A stretch of DNA of 64,000 nucleotides from UBA1672 sp051967755. Its GTDB lineage: Bacteria > Pseudomonadota > Alphaproteobacteria > Micavibrionales > Micavibrionaceae. The stretch covers positions 1 through 64,000 of the forward strand of contig JBQDYD010000006.1 of NCBI GenBank assembly GCA_051967755.1, in the 5' to 3' direction. The position numbers and the translations under genes were made by a program. How positions within the stretch are numbered: the stretch's first letter is position 1; each line of letters begins with the position of its first letter. Of the stretch, positions 18,902 through 27,454 are shown piece after piece. The notes under the pieces are model-generated. The model was not told where the DNA came from and searched no databases. It was given only the letters and a program-made list of their open reading frames with translations.

Positions 18902-19885
18902 TTAAATCTTAAAGTTAATCATATGTTTCATGACCAAGACGCCCAAGCTCATCCAACCAATCGCGCCCATAATCATGTTTTTACCTGTCGGCGTTGTGAA
19001 TAACGGGTCCAGATATCCGGGATTGGCAAAATACAGCCCAAGCGCAACCAGCGGCGGCAAACACCCGATAATACTGGCCGATGCAATCGCCTCCGCAGAA
19101 AGCGCCATAACCTTACGCTTTAGCCTGAATCGCGCACGAATAACGCCTGATAAATTCGTTAAAACCTCAGAAAGCGATGACCCTGTTTGTGCCTGAATGG
19201 CCAAACCGGCCGCAAACATTTGCATTTCCGGCAAGGGCATTCTTCGGCACCCTTCTGCGGCGGCCTCATGCAATGGAATACCGATTTTTTGCTTATCATA
19301 AATAATCGACATTTCTTCCCCGACAGGGCCGTCAAATTCACGGGTCATCATTGAAATCGCCTCAGATACAGGCATACCCGCCTTTAAAAGCCTAACCACG
19401 GCGTCAAGGGCATCGGAAAACTCTTCTAAAAACTTTTTCTGCCTGTTCTGAATAAGTTTTCTTAAAATAAACCTCGGCACACCCAATAAACCGATAATGA
19501 AAAATAAACCTAACAATAAGGGTTTAAATTCAAAGAAATACCCGATACCTAAGCCAACAACCCCGCAGACCAGCGAAATAAGCCAGAACTGCCCCGCAGA
19601 CATTGTTAAGCCTGCCTGTTGTAATTTTACGGCTACCGATACTTTGCTATTGCCGTCTTCTTTTGCTTCTTCTTCTTTTGAGGCCTTTAGCTTTCTTGCA
19701 ATTTCCGCGCGGCGCTTATGCTGTTGGTCTTTGTCATTTCCGGCGCTGTCGGACGCGCTTCCGCCGCGGATAAGATCAATATTTTTCTTTTGCTGGCTTG
19801 ATCCGCTATTCATCATCACAAAGATGAAAATACCCACGACAAGAAAAACAATTGCTGAGATAAGAATAATTTGAATAGGTTCCAT
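18902..19885 (-). CDS. tadB: Tad pilus inner-membrane platform protein TadB
   Basis: This 327-residue protein has an N-terminal helix, a charged cytoplasmic stretch, paired helices (about 100-140), and the F-domain signature FLEEFSDALDAVVRLLKAGMPVSEA near 155-180, with C-terminal helices ending in MKHMINFKI. It is the partner of TadC. Its ATG overlaps the cpaF stop by one base (TAATG), so translation is coupled and stoichiometry with the ATPase is probably controlled this way. Confidence 0.92.
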   Translation of the reverse strand: MEPIQIILISAIVFLVVGIFIFVMMNSGSSQQKKNIDLIRGGSASDSAGNDKDQQHKRRAEIARKLKASKEEEAKEDGNSKVSVAVKLQQAGLTMSAGQFWLISLVCGVVGLGIGYFFEFKPLLLGLFFIIGLLGVPRFILRKLIQNRQKKFLEEFSDALDAVVRLLKAGMPVSEAISMMTREFDGPVGEEMSIIYDKQKIGIPLHEAAAEGCRRMPLPEMQMFAAGLAIQAQTGSSLSEVLTNLSGVIRARFRLKRKVMALSAEAIASASIIGCLPPLVALGLYFANPGYLDPLFTTPTGKNMIMGAIGWMSLGVLVMKHMINFKI

Positions 19886-21543
19886 TATCCGTATGCCTCC
19901 TCCATGGCGTCCATAACCATGTCCGCCACACCATATTGACGTGCCAAATCAAAGAATTTCGGACGAAGGCCTGATGATTTTTGCTTTGTGATCAGCTTAC
20001 CTTCTTCATCTTCACCCAGAACATCAAGGGTAAAGAGATCTTGCATGGTTACGACCTCGCCCTCCATGCCTGTAATTTCGGTTACATGGGTCGTTTTACG
20101 TGAACCGTCACGAAGACGTTGCACCTGAATAATCACATTAACCGCAGATGCGATCTGTTCACGCACCGCCACAGTCGGCAGGTTCAATCCCCCCATCGCG
20201 ATCATATTTTCCATACGGGAAATCGCCTCGCGCGGGTTGTTGGCGTGCACTGTTCCCATTGATCCGTCGTGACCTGTGTTCATCGCCTGAAGCAAATCAA
20301 AGGCCTCCGGTCCACGCACCTCACCAACGATAATACGTTCAGGGCGCATACGCAGACAGTTTTTAACCAAATCACGCATTGTAATCTCACCCACACCCTC
20401 CAGGTTTGGCGGACGTGTTTCAAGGCGCACCACGTGCGGCTGCTGGAGTTGCAATTCACAGGCATCTTCACAGGTAATCACACGCTCACCGGCTTCGATG
20501 TAACGTGTTAAACAGTTCAACATTGTGGTTTTACCCGAACCCGTACCACCGGAAACCAGTACGTTCACGCGGCAACGACCAATCGCCATAATCAACTTGG
20601 CACATGATGGTGACATCGACCCAAAGCCCAACAAATTCTCAAGTGTAAGCTTATCTTTCTTGAACTTACGAATTGTCATACATGACCCGTCCACGGCCAA
20701 AGGCGGAATAATAACGTTCACACGGGACCCGTCTGCAAGACGCGCATCACAAATAGGCGATGCCTCATCCACGCGGCGGCCAATCGCCCCCACAATACGC
20801 TGACAGATTGTTGTTAGATGCTGGTTATCACGGAAATTAACGTTGGTGCGTTCAATTTTACCGTCCACTTCAATATAAGTAACATCAGGCCCGTTAATCA
20901 TAATATCCGCGATATCATCGCGCTCTAACAGCTCCTCAAGAGGGCCAAAGCCAAGCATATCATCAGCACATTCCTTACCGATCTGCTGAAGCTCCACAGG
21001 CGTTAAATCAAGATTACGGAAACGCGCGATCTCCTCAACGGCGGAATAGACTTCCTCACGCGCCGCTTGACCATCCATTCTGGCCAAAGCCTTCAGGTCA
21101 ATACCATCACGTAAGTCCAACCATATACGGTTACGGCAGCGCTGTAGTCGTAAACTGGTTACTGTATCGCCCTGCGTTTGAATTTCCTCATCCCCCTCAT
21201 CAATAGAGGCAGGAACCAAGACATCGTCATCCATTGCTTTCAATGGCTTTTTCTGTTCCGTGGACGGGCCTGTTTTGGGTTCTTCCAGATTGGGCATTTC
21301 AGGCAACGCATCTAATGTACCCGGCTCTGCTACTTTCTCTGCTGCTTTTCCCCCACCAAAAGATGGCGGGTCTTGTTCCTGAGAGATGGCATCAAGAATG
21401 TCTTTCTGCTCTATGGCAGCATCTTGCAGATCAGAGGCCGGCTCTGCCTTTTCAACATCGACAGACTTCTTCTCGGCCTCTTCCTCTTTTTTCTTCGGAG
21501 GGGGCTTTGGTCCCGATTGATTTGCCTGTTTTTTACCAAACAT
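19885..21543 (-). CDS. cpaF: Tad pilus assembly ATPase CpaF/TadA
   Basis: This is the hexameric secretion ATPase that powers pilus extension and probably retraction. Walker A is GGTGSGKT (332-339), the catalytic Glu lies in TCEDACEL (about 359), Walker B is RIIVGEVRG (403-411) and the His-box is MGTVHANN. The family domain begins near residue 130. The first 125 residues are Lys/Glu/Pro-rich and likely disordered, longer than in many homologues. The gene sits 32 bases downstream of cpaE and overlaps tadB. Confidence 0.95.
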   Translation of the reverse strand: MFGKKQANQSGPKPPPKKKEEEAEKKSVDVEKAEPASDLQDAAIEQKDILDAISQEQDPPSFGGGKAAEKVAEPGTLDALPEMPNLEEPKTGPSTEQKKPLKAMDDDVLVPASIDEGDEEIQTQGDTVTSLRLQRCRNRIWLDLRDGIDLKALARMDGQAAREEVYSAVEEIARFRNLDLTPVELQQIGKECADDMLGFGPLEELLERDDIADIMINGPDVTYIEVDGKIERTNVNFRDNQHLTTICQRIVGAIGRRVDEASPICDARLADGSRVNVIIPPLAVDGSCMTIRKFKKDKLTLENLLGFGSMSPSCAKLIMAIGRCRVNVLVSGGTGSGKTTMLNCLTRYIEAGERVITCEDACELQLQQPHVVRLETRPPNLEGVGEITMRDLVKNCLRMRPERIIVGEVRGPEAFDLLQAMNTGHDGSMGTVHANNPREAISRMENMIAMGGLNLPTVAVREQIASAVNVIIQVQRLRDGSRKTTHVTEITGMEGEVVTMQDLFTLDVLGEDEEGKLITKQKSSGLRPKFFDLARQYGVADMVMDAMEEAYG

Positions 21544-21575
21544 GTGCTTTATTCCCTATAAAAGGTCTTACAGAG

Positions 21576-22823
21576 TTATTTTGACGACAATTTATTTAAG
21601 AAACCCCCAAGAATACCGGAGTTTTGATCATTTTTTTCAGCTCCGGCTGCCGCTTTTCCGGAAATCATCTTTGTCAAAACCGCTTCGATTGCCGAAGCGA
21701 TAGAAATTCCCTCTTTATCATTGAGTATTTTAGGAATTTCACTTTCATTCTTTAAAAATACACTCGGCGCATGTCCGATTGACAAAGCCGGCTTAAAGTC
21801 GAGCGCTTCCGCAATAGCGGATGCATCCACCTCATTGGCTTTGGAAACACCTTCCATATTAACCACGAGTGTCACATCATCTGCATCGCCGCCCCTAACC
21901 TCGGACACTTCTTTGATCAAAGTGCGGCAAGAGCGAAGCGACGTCACCGTGGGTGTTGTTACAACAATTGTTTGATGCGCGCGTGAAATAACCGTCTTTT
22001 TTAATTCAGGGTCTGCGCCCGATAAATCCACCAAGACAACCGGATATTTAACCATCAAATTATCCAAAACCGCTTCGTAGGATTTCGCAGCCACACCGGG
22101 GTCAAGCATCGCGCCCGCACCGCTCGCCAAAAGCGTGAGCTTCTCAGTTGCATGATGTAGCATACGCTCCAGCGCATCTTCATTACCCAACTCCACCGCA
22201 CGTGCAATTTCATGTAAGGTCGCCGACGGGTCAAACCCCATACCGACACTTAACGAAGACCATGCCCCCGCGCCATCCATTAAAATCGTTTTATTCGCCA
22301 ATTTATCGGCGGAAATCAGCGCAGAAATAGCCGCAACCGACGATGTACCAACACCGCCCTTCGCCCCTATGAACGCAATTAAACGGCTATCCGATACCCC
22401 TAATTGGGCAATAAGCGCCTTCGCGACAACTTCTTTCAGAACATCAGGCTTAATCGGCTTTACCAGATAATCACTGATGCCCATTTGAATAAGTTCACGA
22501 TAAAGATAAACATCATTCACAGGACCGATAATGATCGCTGCTGTTCCTTCATCACAATACTGAGAGAGCTCCCCCAATTTTTCCGTAAAGGACTCATCAA
22601 TGTCTTCGGTTTGAATAATAAGAAGATCGGGGGAACCATTTTCCTGAAAATAGTCTATCGCCGTTTGAACGTCCCCTGCTTCGGCTTTTATATTTACACG
22701 AGCAAAGCGCCAATCCTTCTGCATCTCAGCAGTGGAAAGCAATGTATCCTTATCTTCGGAAAAGACAAAAAGACTCGCCTGCGGAAGAAGGGTGTCTGTT
22801 GCCTGATGCTCTGCCTCGCTCAT
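21576..22823 (-). CDS. cpaE: Pilus localisation ATPase CpaE/TadZ
   Basis: Residues 15-135 form a receiver-like domain lacking a clear phospho-acceptor site, and residues 145-400 a MinD/ParA-type ATPase with the deviant Walker A KGGVGTS (155-161). This layout is that of CpaE/TadZ, which places the pilus machinery at a cell pole. The receiver ends with SDYLVKPIKPD, typical of the atypical receiver in this family. The C-terminal 20 residues are an Ala/Lys/Asn-rich tail. It precedes cpaF in the same direction. Confidence 0.92.
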   Translation of the reverse strand: MSEAEHQATDTLLPQASLFVFSEDKDTLLSTAEMQKDWRFARVNIKAEAGDVQTAIDYFQENGSPDLLIIQTEDIDESFTEKLGELSQYCDEGTAAIIIGPVNDVYLYRELIQMGISDYLVKPIKPDVLKEVVAKALIAQLGVSDSRLIAFIGAKGGVGTSSVAAISALISADKLANKTILMDGAGAWSSLSVGMGFDPSATLHEIARAVELGNEDALERMLHHATEKLTLLASGAGAMLDPGVAAKSYEAVLDNLMVKYPVVLVDLSGADPELKKTVISRAHQTIVVTTPTVTSLRSCRTLIKEVSEVRGGDADDVTLVVNMEGVSKANEVDASAIAEALDFKPALSIGHAPSVFLKNESEIPKILNDKEGISIASAIEAVLTKMISGKAAAGAEKNDQNSGILGGFLNKLSSK

Positions 22824-22960
22824 TTCTAAATTTACCTGTTTCTGTCCGGTACGGACGTGGAGAAATTATTATAATACCACGCTCACAGTATCATCTAGCT
22901 CTTAACAATCTCCTAACAGAACAGTGATTTTTTTGGGATTTTTACGGTCACTTTTTCCAT

Positions 22961-22989
22961 AAAAAACAAGGCCTTAGTCTTCTGAGGCC
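22961..22989 (-). terminator. Possible terminator overlapping the cpaD stop codon
   Basis: On the minus strand GGCCT and AGGCC form a stem with a 10-base loop, followed by TTGTTTTTT. The hairpin includes the cpaD stop codon at 22974. It would attenuate transcription between cpaD and cpaE, which are separated by 150 bases. The stem is only five to seven pairs, so read-through is expected. Confidence 0.5.
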
Positions 22990-23657
22990 ACTTCTCCCTC
23001 AAGAGGCTCATTTTGTGCCCCACTACGGTACAAATCAACAATATTCGTTGAGATGCGCCCATCCGTTGTATTGTCCTGCTGTCCTCGACCTAACAAGTCG
23101 CCCGGTCTGGCAATTTGCTTCGCCAAAAGTGTATCTATGGTACAACCATATTTGTATTTTCTGTCTTCCTCTAAGGGGGAGTTCCCCATACCCGGCATCT
23201 CATAGTCACAATCTTCAGGCGCACGCGCTGAATATGCATCATATGTTACCAAAAGACGGGCCTCATCACCCTGTGACTTAATCGGCATAACACTGGCATT
23301 AACGTCGGTTACACCATAATCACGCAACGATGTGGCAATGTCTGCCGCGCTGTTCGTGGCATTCATAGCTGTATTTCGATATGAGCGCGGATCATATGTA
23401 ACAAGCAAATCCATTGTGCTGCCGCCATATTTACTGTGGTGGCGTGCCAACGCCGCGATAAATTCTTCATTGACCTCTGACATGGCCACATCTTGAATAA
23501 AGGACTCTTCCTTTACCTGAACTGATGACTCTTTGATTGTCGGCGGCTCGTATAGATCTTTACTGCATCCGGAAATCGCAAATGACAGGAATGCAAGGCC
23601 TGCATTGACTGCAAACTTTAGATGACGTTTCGCTTTGTTCTTTGGTGAATTTGCCAT
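22974..23657 (-). CDS. cpaD: Pilus assembly lipoprotein CpaD
   Basis: The protein has an N-terminal charged region, a hydrophobic core and a lipobox ISGC (Cys about 31). The mature part fits CpaD of alphaproteobacteria, a small outer-membrane lipoprotein that acts as pilotin for the CpaC secretin: a conserved block with LARHHSKYGG and MDLLVTYDPRSYRNTA, then C-terminal CTIDTLLAKQIARPGDLLGR. Length 227 is usual. It follows cpaC by 42 bases on the same strand. Confidence 0.88.
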   Translation of the reverse strand: MANSPKNKAKRHLKFAVNAGLAFLSFAISGCSKDLYEPPTIKESSVQVKEESFIQDVAMSEVNEEFIAALARHHSKYGGSTMDLLVTYDPRSYRNTAMNATNSAADIATSLRDYGVTDVNASVMPIKSQGDEARLLVTYDAYSARAPEDCDYEMPGMGNSPLEEDRKYKYGCTIDTLLAKQIARPGDLLGRGQQDNTTDGRISTNIVDLYRSGAQNEPLEGEVASED

Positions 23658-23699
23658 AGCTCGTTTATTCCACTCCTACATCGAATATGTCTTCGAATT

Positions 23700-25184
23700 C
23701 TAATCCACGATATAACCGTAAGCACCTGCTGTCGAGAACAACTCATCATCTTTCAGTGCATAAGAACGGCGTATGTTTTTTGAAAAGATTTTTGCCAGTT
23801 CACTCTTCTCTTTTTTGGGAACATGTTCTGACTTGCTTTTATCTGCGAACGGCTCCACCAGATATCCGGTTACAATAACAACCAATTCTGTTTCATCACG
23901 TCTGAAACTGTCTGATGAAATCAAATCCCCGATAACAGGCGTATCTTTAATCCCCGGAAGACCTGTAAGACCCTCGGCCGTTTGAGACTGCAACAAACCG
24001 GCAATCATAAGGCTACCGCCACTTGGAATTTCAATCGTTGTCTCCGCGCGTCGAATATCCAAACCAGGTACAGTCAAATCCGCCAAAACAACGGCGTTGG
24101 TATTATCCAAAGATGAAACCTCGGTATTAAGTTGCAGGTTAATTCTGTCATCAGACAGAACGACCGGCTTAAAGTTTAAAGACACCCCAAACTCACGGAA
24201 TTCAATCGTGATATTACCAAACTGGTCACGTCCTGTCGGCACAGGGAATTCACCACCTGCCAAGAAACCTGCTTGTTGCCCTGATACAGCCGTTAGGTTT
24301 GGTTCCGCCAAAACATTTATAAGATTTTCTTCTTCCAACGCGGACAAGAACAAACCAAGTGTCCCGATGCCCTGCAATTTTGTATCAAAGAACACACTGC
24401 CTGTTCCAACAGCATCTTGCGTCAGACCAAGTCCGGGTCCGCCACCAAAATTCAAACCGTTCGGGCCACTGCCAATAAAACTGCCCGGAGGTGTTTGACC
24501 AAATAATGTCGTTACCGCCAATTCATTAGGATCGTTGGCGTTTAAGTTAACACCCAATTCTTTAATTACGCTACGTTCCGCTTCGACAATTTTCACTTGT
24601 AGCATAACCTGTTGCTCACCACGGACTTCCAAAAGGTTCGAAATCAATTCATCGATAACGCCCTCTTCGTCCTGCAGGTCACTAACATAATGTCCGACCA
24701 AATTTGCGATTTTTGCGGCAGCTTCGGGATTAGAAACCTTACCGGTCAATAAGATTTGATCATGAATAGAACCGACCTTAACACTTTCATTCGGGAATAG
24801 TCGTTCAACCAAGCTTTGGATGGCTTGAAGATCATAGGTTACATGCACATCAATGCGTTTTACGACATTACCTGCCGCATCCAGAACAATGATATTTGTA
24901 TCGCCGATATTTAAGCCTACCGTATATAGTCTATTCGATTGAACGGCCTGCACATCCACGACTGTTGGGTTTGCAACTAAAACATCCGATACACCATCAG
25001 GCAGGTGAATAATATCCGCCTTCCCCAAGGTCAGCTGAAGCGGCGGTGTGGTCTTTGCCACTTCCTTCAGGGAAATCAAATCCCCTTTTGACGCATGTGA
25101 TGTGCCAGAAGTCGCGACAACGCCAAATGCAAAAACTGCCATTAATGTAAGAACCTGTAACGGATATTTCCTTAAACCTGTCAT
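23700..25184 (-). CDS. cpaC: Outer-membrane secretin CpaC/RcpA
   Basis: The 494-residue protein has a signal peptide, the pilus N-domain (about 48-120; GKADIIHLPDGVSDVLVANP), a BON-like segment near 125-175 (LLTGKVSNPEAAAKIANLV) and a secretin domain from about 190. Secretin hallmarks are LAEPNLTAVSGQQAGFLAGG and the C-terminal VPGLDIRRAETTIEIPSGGSL and DTPVIGDLISS blocks. It forms the outer-membrane channel for the Flp pilus. Position between cpaB and cpaD is the standard order. Confidence 0.94.
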   Translation of the reverse strand: MTGLRKYPLQVLTLMAVFAFGVVATSGTSHASKGDLISLKEVAKTTPPLQLTLGKADIIHLPDGVSDVLVANPTVVDVQAVQSNRLYTVGLNIGDTNIIVLDAAGNVVKRIDVHVTYDLQAIQSLVERLFPNESVKVGSIHDQILLTGKVSNPEAAAKIANLVGHYVSDLQDEEGVIDELISNLLEVRGEQQVMLQVKIVEAERSVIKELGVNLNANDPNELAVTTLFGQTPPGSFIGSGPNGLNFGGGPGLGLTQDAVGTGSVFFDTKLQGIGTLGLFLSALEEENLINVLAEPNLTAVSGQQAGFLAGGEFPVPTGRDQFGNITIEFREFGVSLNFKPVVLSDDRINLQLNTEVSSLDNTNAVVLADLTVPGLDIRRAETTIEIPSGGSLMIAGLLQSQTAEGLTGLPGIKDTPVIGDLISSDSFRRDETELVVIVTGYLVEPFADKSKSEHVPKKEKSELAKIFSKNIRRSYALKDDELFSTAGAYGYIVD

Positions 25185-25253
25185 GGTCTTTCTTTCACCT
25201 TATTTCTCAAAACCCAGAATACCTAAAAAACGCAGTGATACTCTTTTATTGTA

Positions 25254-26132
25254 TTAACGCACCGGCACTTGTTGTACGCCGGAGCCACTAAATATTTTGA
25301 CCGTATTTGCAGCCACGCCTGAATCCTTACGAACCTTTTTATATTCTTCGTAAATTTCATCATCGATTGATGTCATACGCGCATCTGTTGTTGCCGGCGC
25401 TTTTTCATTCTCAGCGTCATCACCAACACCGCGCATAGCAAGCGTGATATCCCCCATCTGTGAGGCAAGTGCCAATTTCTCAGCGTCCCTAATACTAACG
25501 GCCAAAGTAACTGTTTTACCAACCTTGATCTTGTCATCTTCTTCGCGCTCTGCCGTTTGGTCGATCGCAAGAACACGTATACGCTCAAGAATGGTTTCAG
25601 TCGCCATATCATCAAGATTCATCTCAACCATGGCCTTTACTTCAGGGCTGTCATCTTCAATAGTTACACGGTGGTTGTATGTTAAAATCACATCAACATA
25701 GGATCCCGGCGATATAAAGCCGGCAACCATGCCTTCTGCATTCACCTTTATAGAAACAGCGCGTTCACCCGGATTAAGGCGTGCTGCCACATAGTTAACT
25801 TTCGTGTCTTTCAACAGTGCCTTACGCACAACGGCCTCACCCTTGGCAAAGCCACGTTCAAGACGCCCGCTAAGCGCTTCTTCAGGTGTTTCCCCTTCAT
25901 CACGCGTAATAGCCCCCTTAAAGAGAGCATCTTCCGGCCATTCTTTCCAAATTAAGTCACCTTCATCCAACTCTGCGCCCTTTTTCAAATCGCGCGCAGC
26001 AACCAGAACCTCTACACCGTCACCAACAGGTGCAGACGACTTTTTACCGCCCAATGTGACCTGCACCAAAACGGCAACAAGCACTGCGGCCAGTACGGCT
26101 CCACCCAGTACGATCAAGATATTCTTATTCAT
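25254..26132 (-). CDS. cpaB: Pilus assembly protein CpaB/RcpC
   Basis: The product begins with a membrane helix (MNKNILIVLGGAVLAAVLVAVL) and carries an SAF domain at about 45-115 (LVAARDLKKGAELDEGDLIW), followed by the RcpC/CpaB conserved region with GERAVSIKVNAEGMVAGFISPGS. It is a periplasmic protein anchored in the inner membrane that supports secretin assembly. I prefer the start at 26132, which has a GGGG ribosome site and begins at the helix. The frame extends to 26168. It heads the cpaB-cpaC-cpaD run. Confidence 0.92.
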   Translation of the reverse strand: MNKNILIVLGGAVLAAVLVAVLVQVTLGGKKSSAPVGDGVEVLVAARDLKKGAELDEGDLIWKEWPEDALFKGAITRDEGETPEEALSGRLERGFAKGEAVVRKALLKDTKVNYVAARLNPGERAVSIKVNAEGMVAGFISPGSYVDVILTYNHRVTIEDDSPEVKAMVEMNLDDMATETILERIRVLAIDQTAEREEDDKIKVGKTVTLAVSIRDAEKLALASQMGDITLAMRGVGDDAENEKAPATTDARMTSIDDEIYEEYKKVRKDSGVAANTVKIFSGSGVQQVPVR

Positions 26133-26296
26133 TTTTTTCGACCCCGATTCAGGACTAATAATATTCATGATAAAAACTCAGAAGTTGAGGTTGAGAGCGA
26201 ATTGTACGAAGATTTGTACGCAGAAATACTTTACGTATCCCATAATACAACTAGTTTATTAACAATTCATGAACTCAACGTCGCAACCGATTTCAT

Positions 26297-26839
26297 CTAT
26301 AGAAAAGATGATAAAACCCCGGTTGTAAGATACCCAGTGTGCATAAAAGACAAAGCCAATCCAACGGCTATGGCTATGCCATATGGTACCTTACTGGCAC
26401 CGCCTTGGACCTGCTCTATCCAGCTTCCTTGAGCTGGAGACTTAAATGGCTTCTTATTCTTCAAATATAACGCAACAATTCCTAAGACGCTACCAAAAAG
26501 AGTCATAAAAAACAGATAAATCGGCATATATTTTAAACTAACCCAAATCGCACAAGCCGTCGCAAATTTGGAATCCCCCGCCCCTATTAACTTCAGGGCG
26601 AACAAAATAAAGGTCACCAAAAACGTCAGCCCCATCGATAATAGATGCATATAAAAATCATCAAACACGGCATCATAGCCACCCAAATATAGTGTCACAT
26701 ACGCCAACAGAAATGCTGCGATCACATAAACACTGTACATATTCGGGATCTTAAGAGTTTTGAAATCAGAAACACCGGCCATCACACTGACAGCCAAAGT
26801 TAAGAACATGCATATAAGAAAGATAATAAGGAAGATCAT
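26297..26839 (-). CDS. cpaA: Prepilin peptidase CpaA/TadV
   Basis: This is an aspartic A24-family peptidase of the inner membrane that cleaves the leader of Flp pilins and TadE-like minor pilins. It has 180 residues and about six helices. The two catalytic Asp are visible: D25 in AGVSDFKTLKIPN and D89 in GAGDSK. VPYG near the C-terminus is also conserved. No methyltransferase domain is present, which is usual for the TadV type. It lies between the Flp pilin gene and cpaB on the same strand. Confidence 0.93.
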   Translation of the reverse strand: MIFLIIFLICMFLTLAVSVMAGVSDFKTLKIPNMYSVYVIAAFLLAYVTLYLGGYDAVFDDFYMHLLSMGLTFLVTFILFALKLIGAGDSKFATACAIWVSLKYMPIYLFFMTLFGSVLGIVALYLKNKKPFKSPAQGSWIEQVQGGASKVPYGIAIAVGLALSFMHTGYLTTGVLSSFL

Positions 26840-26914
26840 AATATTAGACGCTACACGAATCTGCGTTAAAAATCGAGAGTATTAGATTTTGAAAAATACG
26901 TTGAGATAAAAAGA

Positions 26915-26942
26915 AAGTCCGCCGGAGATAGCTGGCGGACTT
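26915..26942 (-). terminator. Terminator after the Flp pilin gene
   Basis: The inverted repeat AAGTCCGCC/GGCGGACTT with a 10-base loop is followed on the minus strand by TCTTTTT. It lies about 25 bases past the pilin stop and would let the pilin be expressed far above the downstream assembly genes. Confidence 0.88.
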
Positions 26943-26967
26943 CCTATTGTTTTAAACTGTGTCTGTA

Positions 26968-27132
26968 TTAAATCGCAGTTTGGATACTTACGAACAGAGC
27001 ATCTAGATCTGTACCAACCAGACCAACAGTAACCGCGATAGCCACCGCGATACCAGCTGCAATCAGACCATATTCAATCGCTGTTGCGCCGTCTTCTTCT
27101 CTTACATAAGCTTTGATCAATTTGTTAAACAT
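26968..27132 (-). CDS. flp: Flp-type type IVb pilin
   Basis: I translated a 54-residue protein by hand. It begins MFNKLIKAYVREEDG, with the processing site after that Gly and the class signature ATAIEYGLIAAG. A hydrophobic helix runs to about residue 41, then a short polar tail ending QTAI. This is the major subunit of Tad pili. The ATG has an AAGGAG ribosome site nine bases upstream. A strong terminator follows directly, so it is probably transcribed alone from a promoter in the AT-rich region 27140-27380. A second pilin of the same kind is at 62115. Confidence 0.95.
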   Translation of the reverse strand: MFNKLIKAYVREEDGATAIEYGLIAAGIAVAIAVTVGLVGTDLDALFVSIQTAI

Positions 27133-27384
27133 GTTTATCTCCTTTACAAGATTGTTAAATTTATCCGGTCTTACCCATACTTCCTAACGAAGTTCCTTAA
27201 CCGTTATATCTAATAGTAACCCCCGACTACTTAAAAAAACCTTAACAGATCAAATAAAAATGAAAATTTTAAAATAAACAATTAATCTATATTTATATAA
27301 AATTTTATATAACCACTAATTTACAATAAAAACTAAGTAAATAGCACACATGTACTGCAAAACCAGATCAAAACAAAAAGAAAA
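27133..27384. other. AT-rich upstream region of the Flp pilin
   Basis: About 250 strongly AT-rich bases lie between the tadG terminator and the pilin start. Beyond the pilin ribosome site, no promoter hexamers could be assigned with confidence and no coding frame is supported. Given the abundance normal for Flp pilins, the main promoter is expected here. Confidence 0.4.
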
Positions 27385-27423
27385 GCCGAGTAAAAGCTTA
27401 TCAAAAAAAAACTTTTACTCGGC
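27385..27423 (-). terminator. Terminator after tadG
   Basis: A perfect 12-base inverted repeat (GCCGAGTAAAAG/CTTTTACTCGGC) with a 15-base loop is followed on the minus strand by TTTTCTTTTT. It lies about 30 bases past the tadG stop and closes the minor-pilin run. Confidence 0.92.
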
Positions 27424-27454
27424 CGCAAGGAAATAACCAATTTAACAGTTATTG

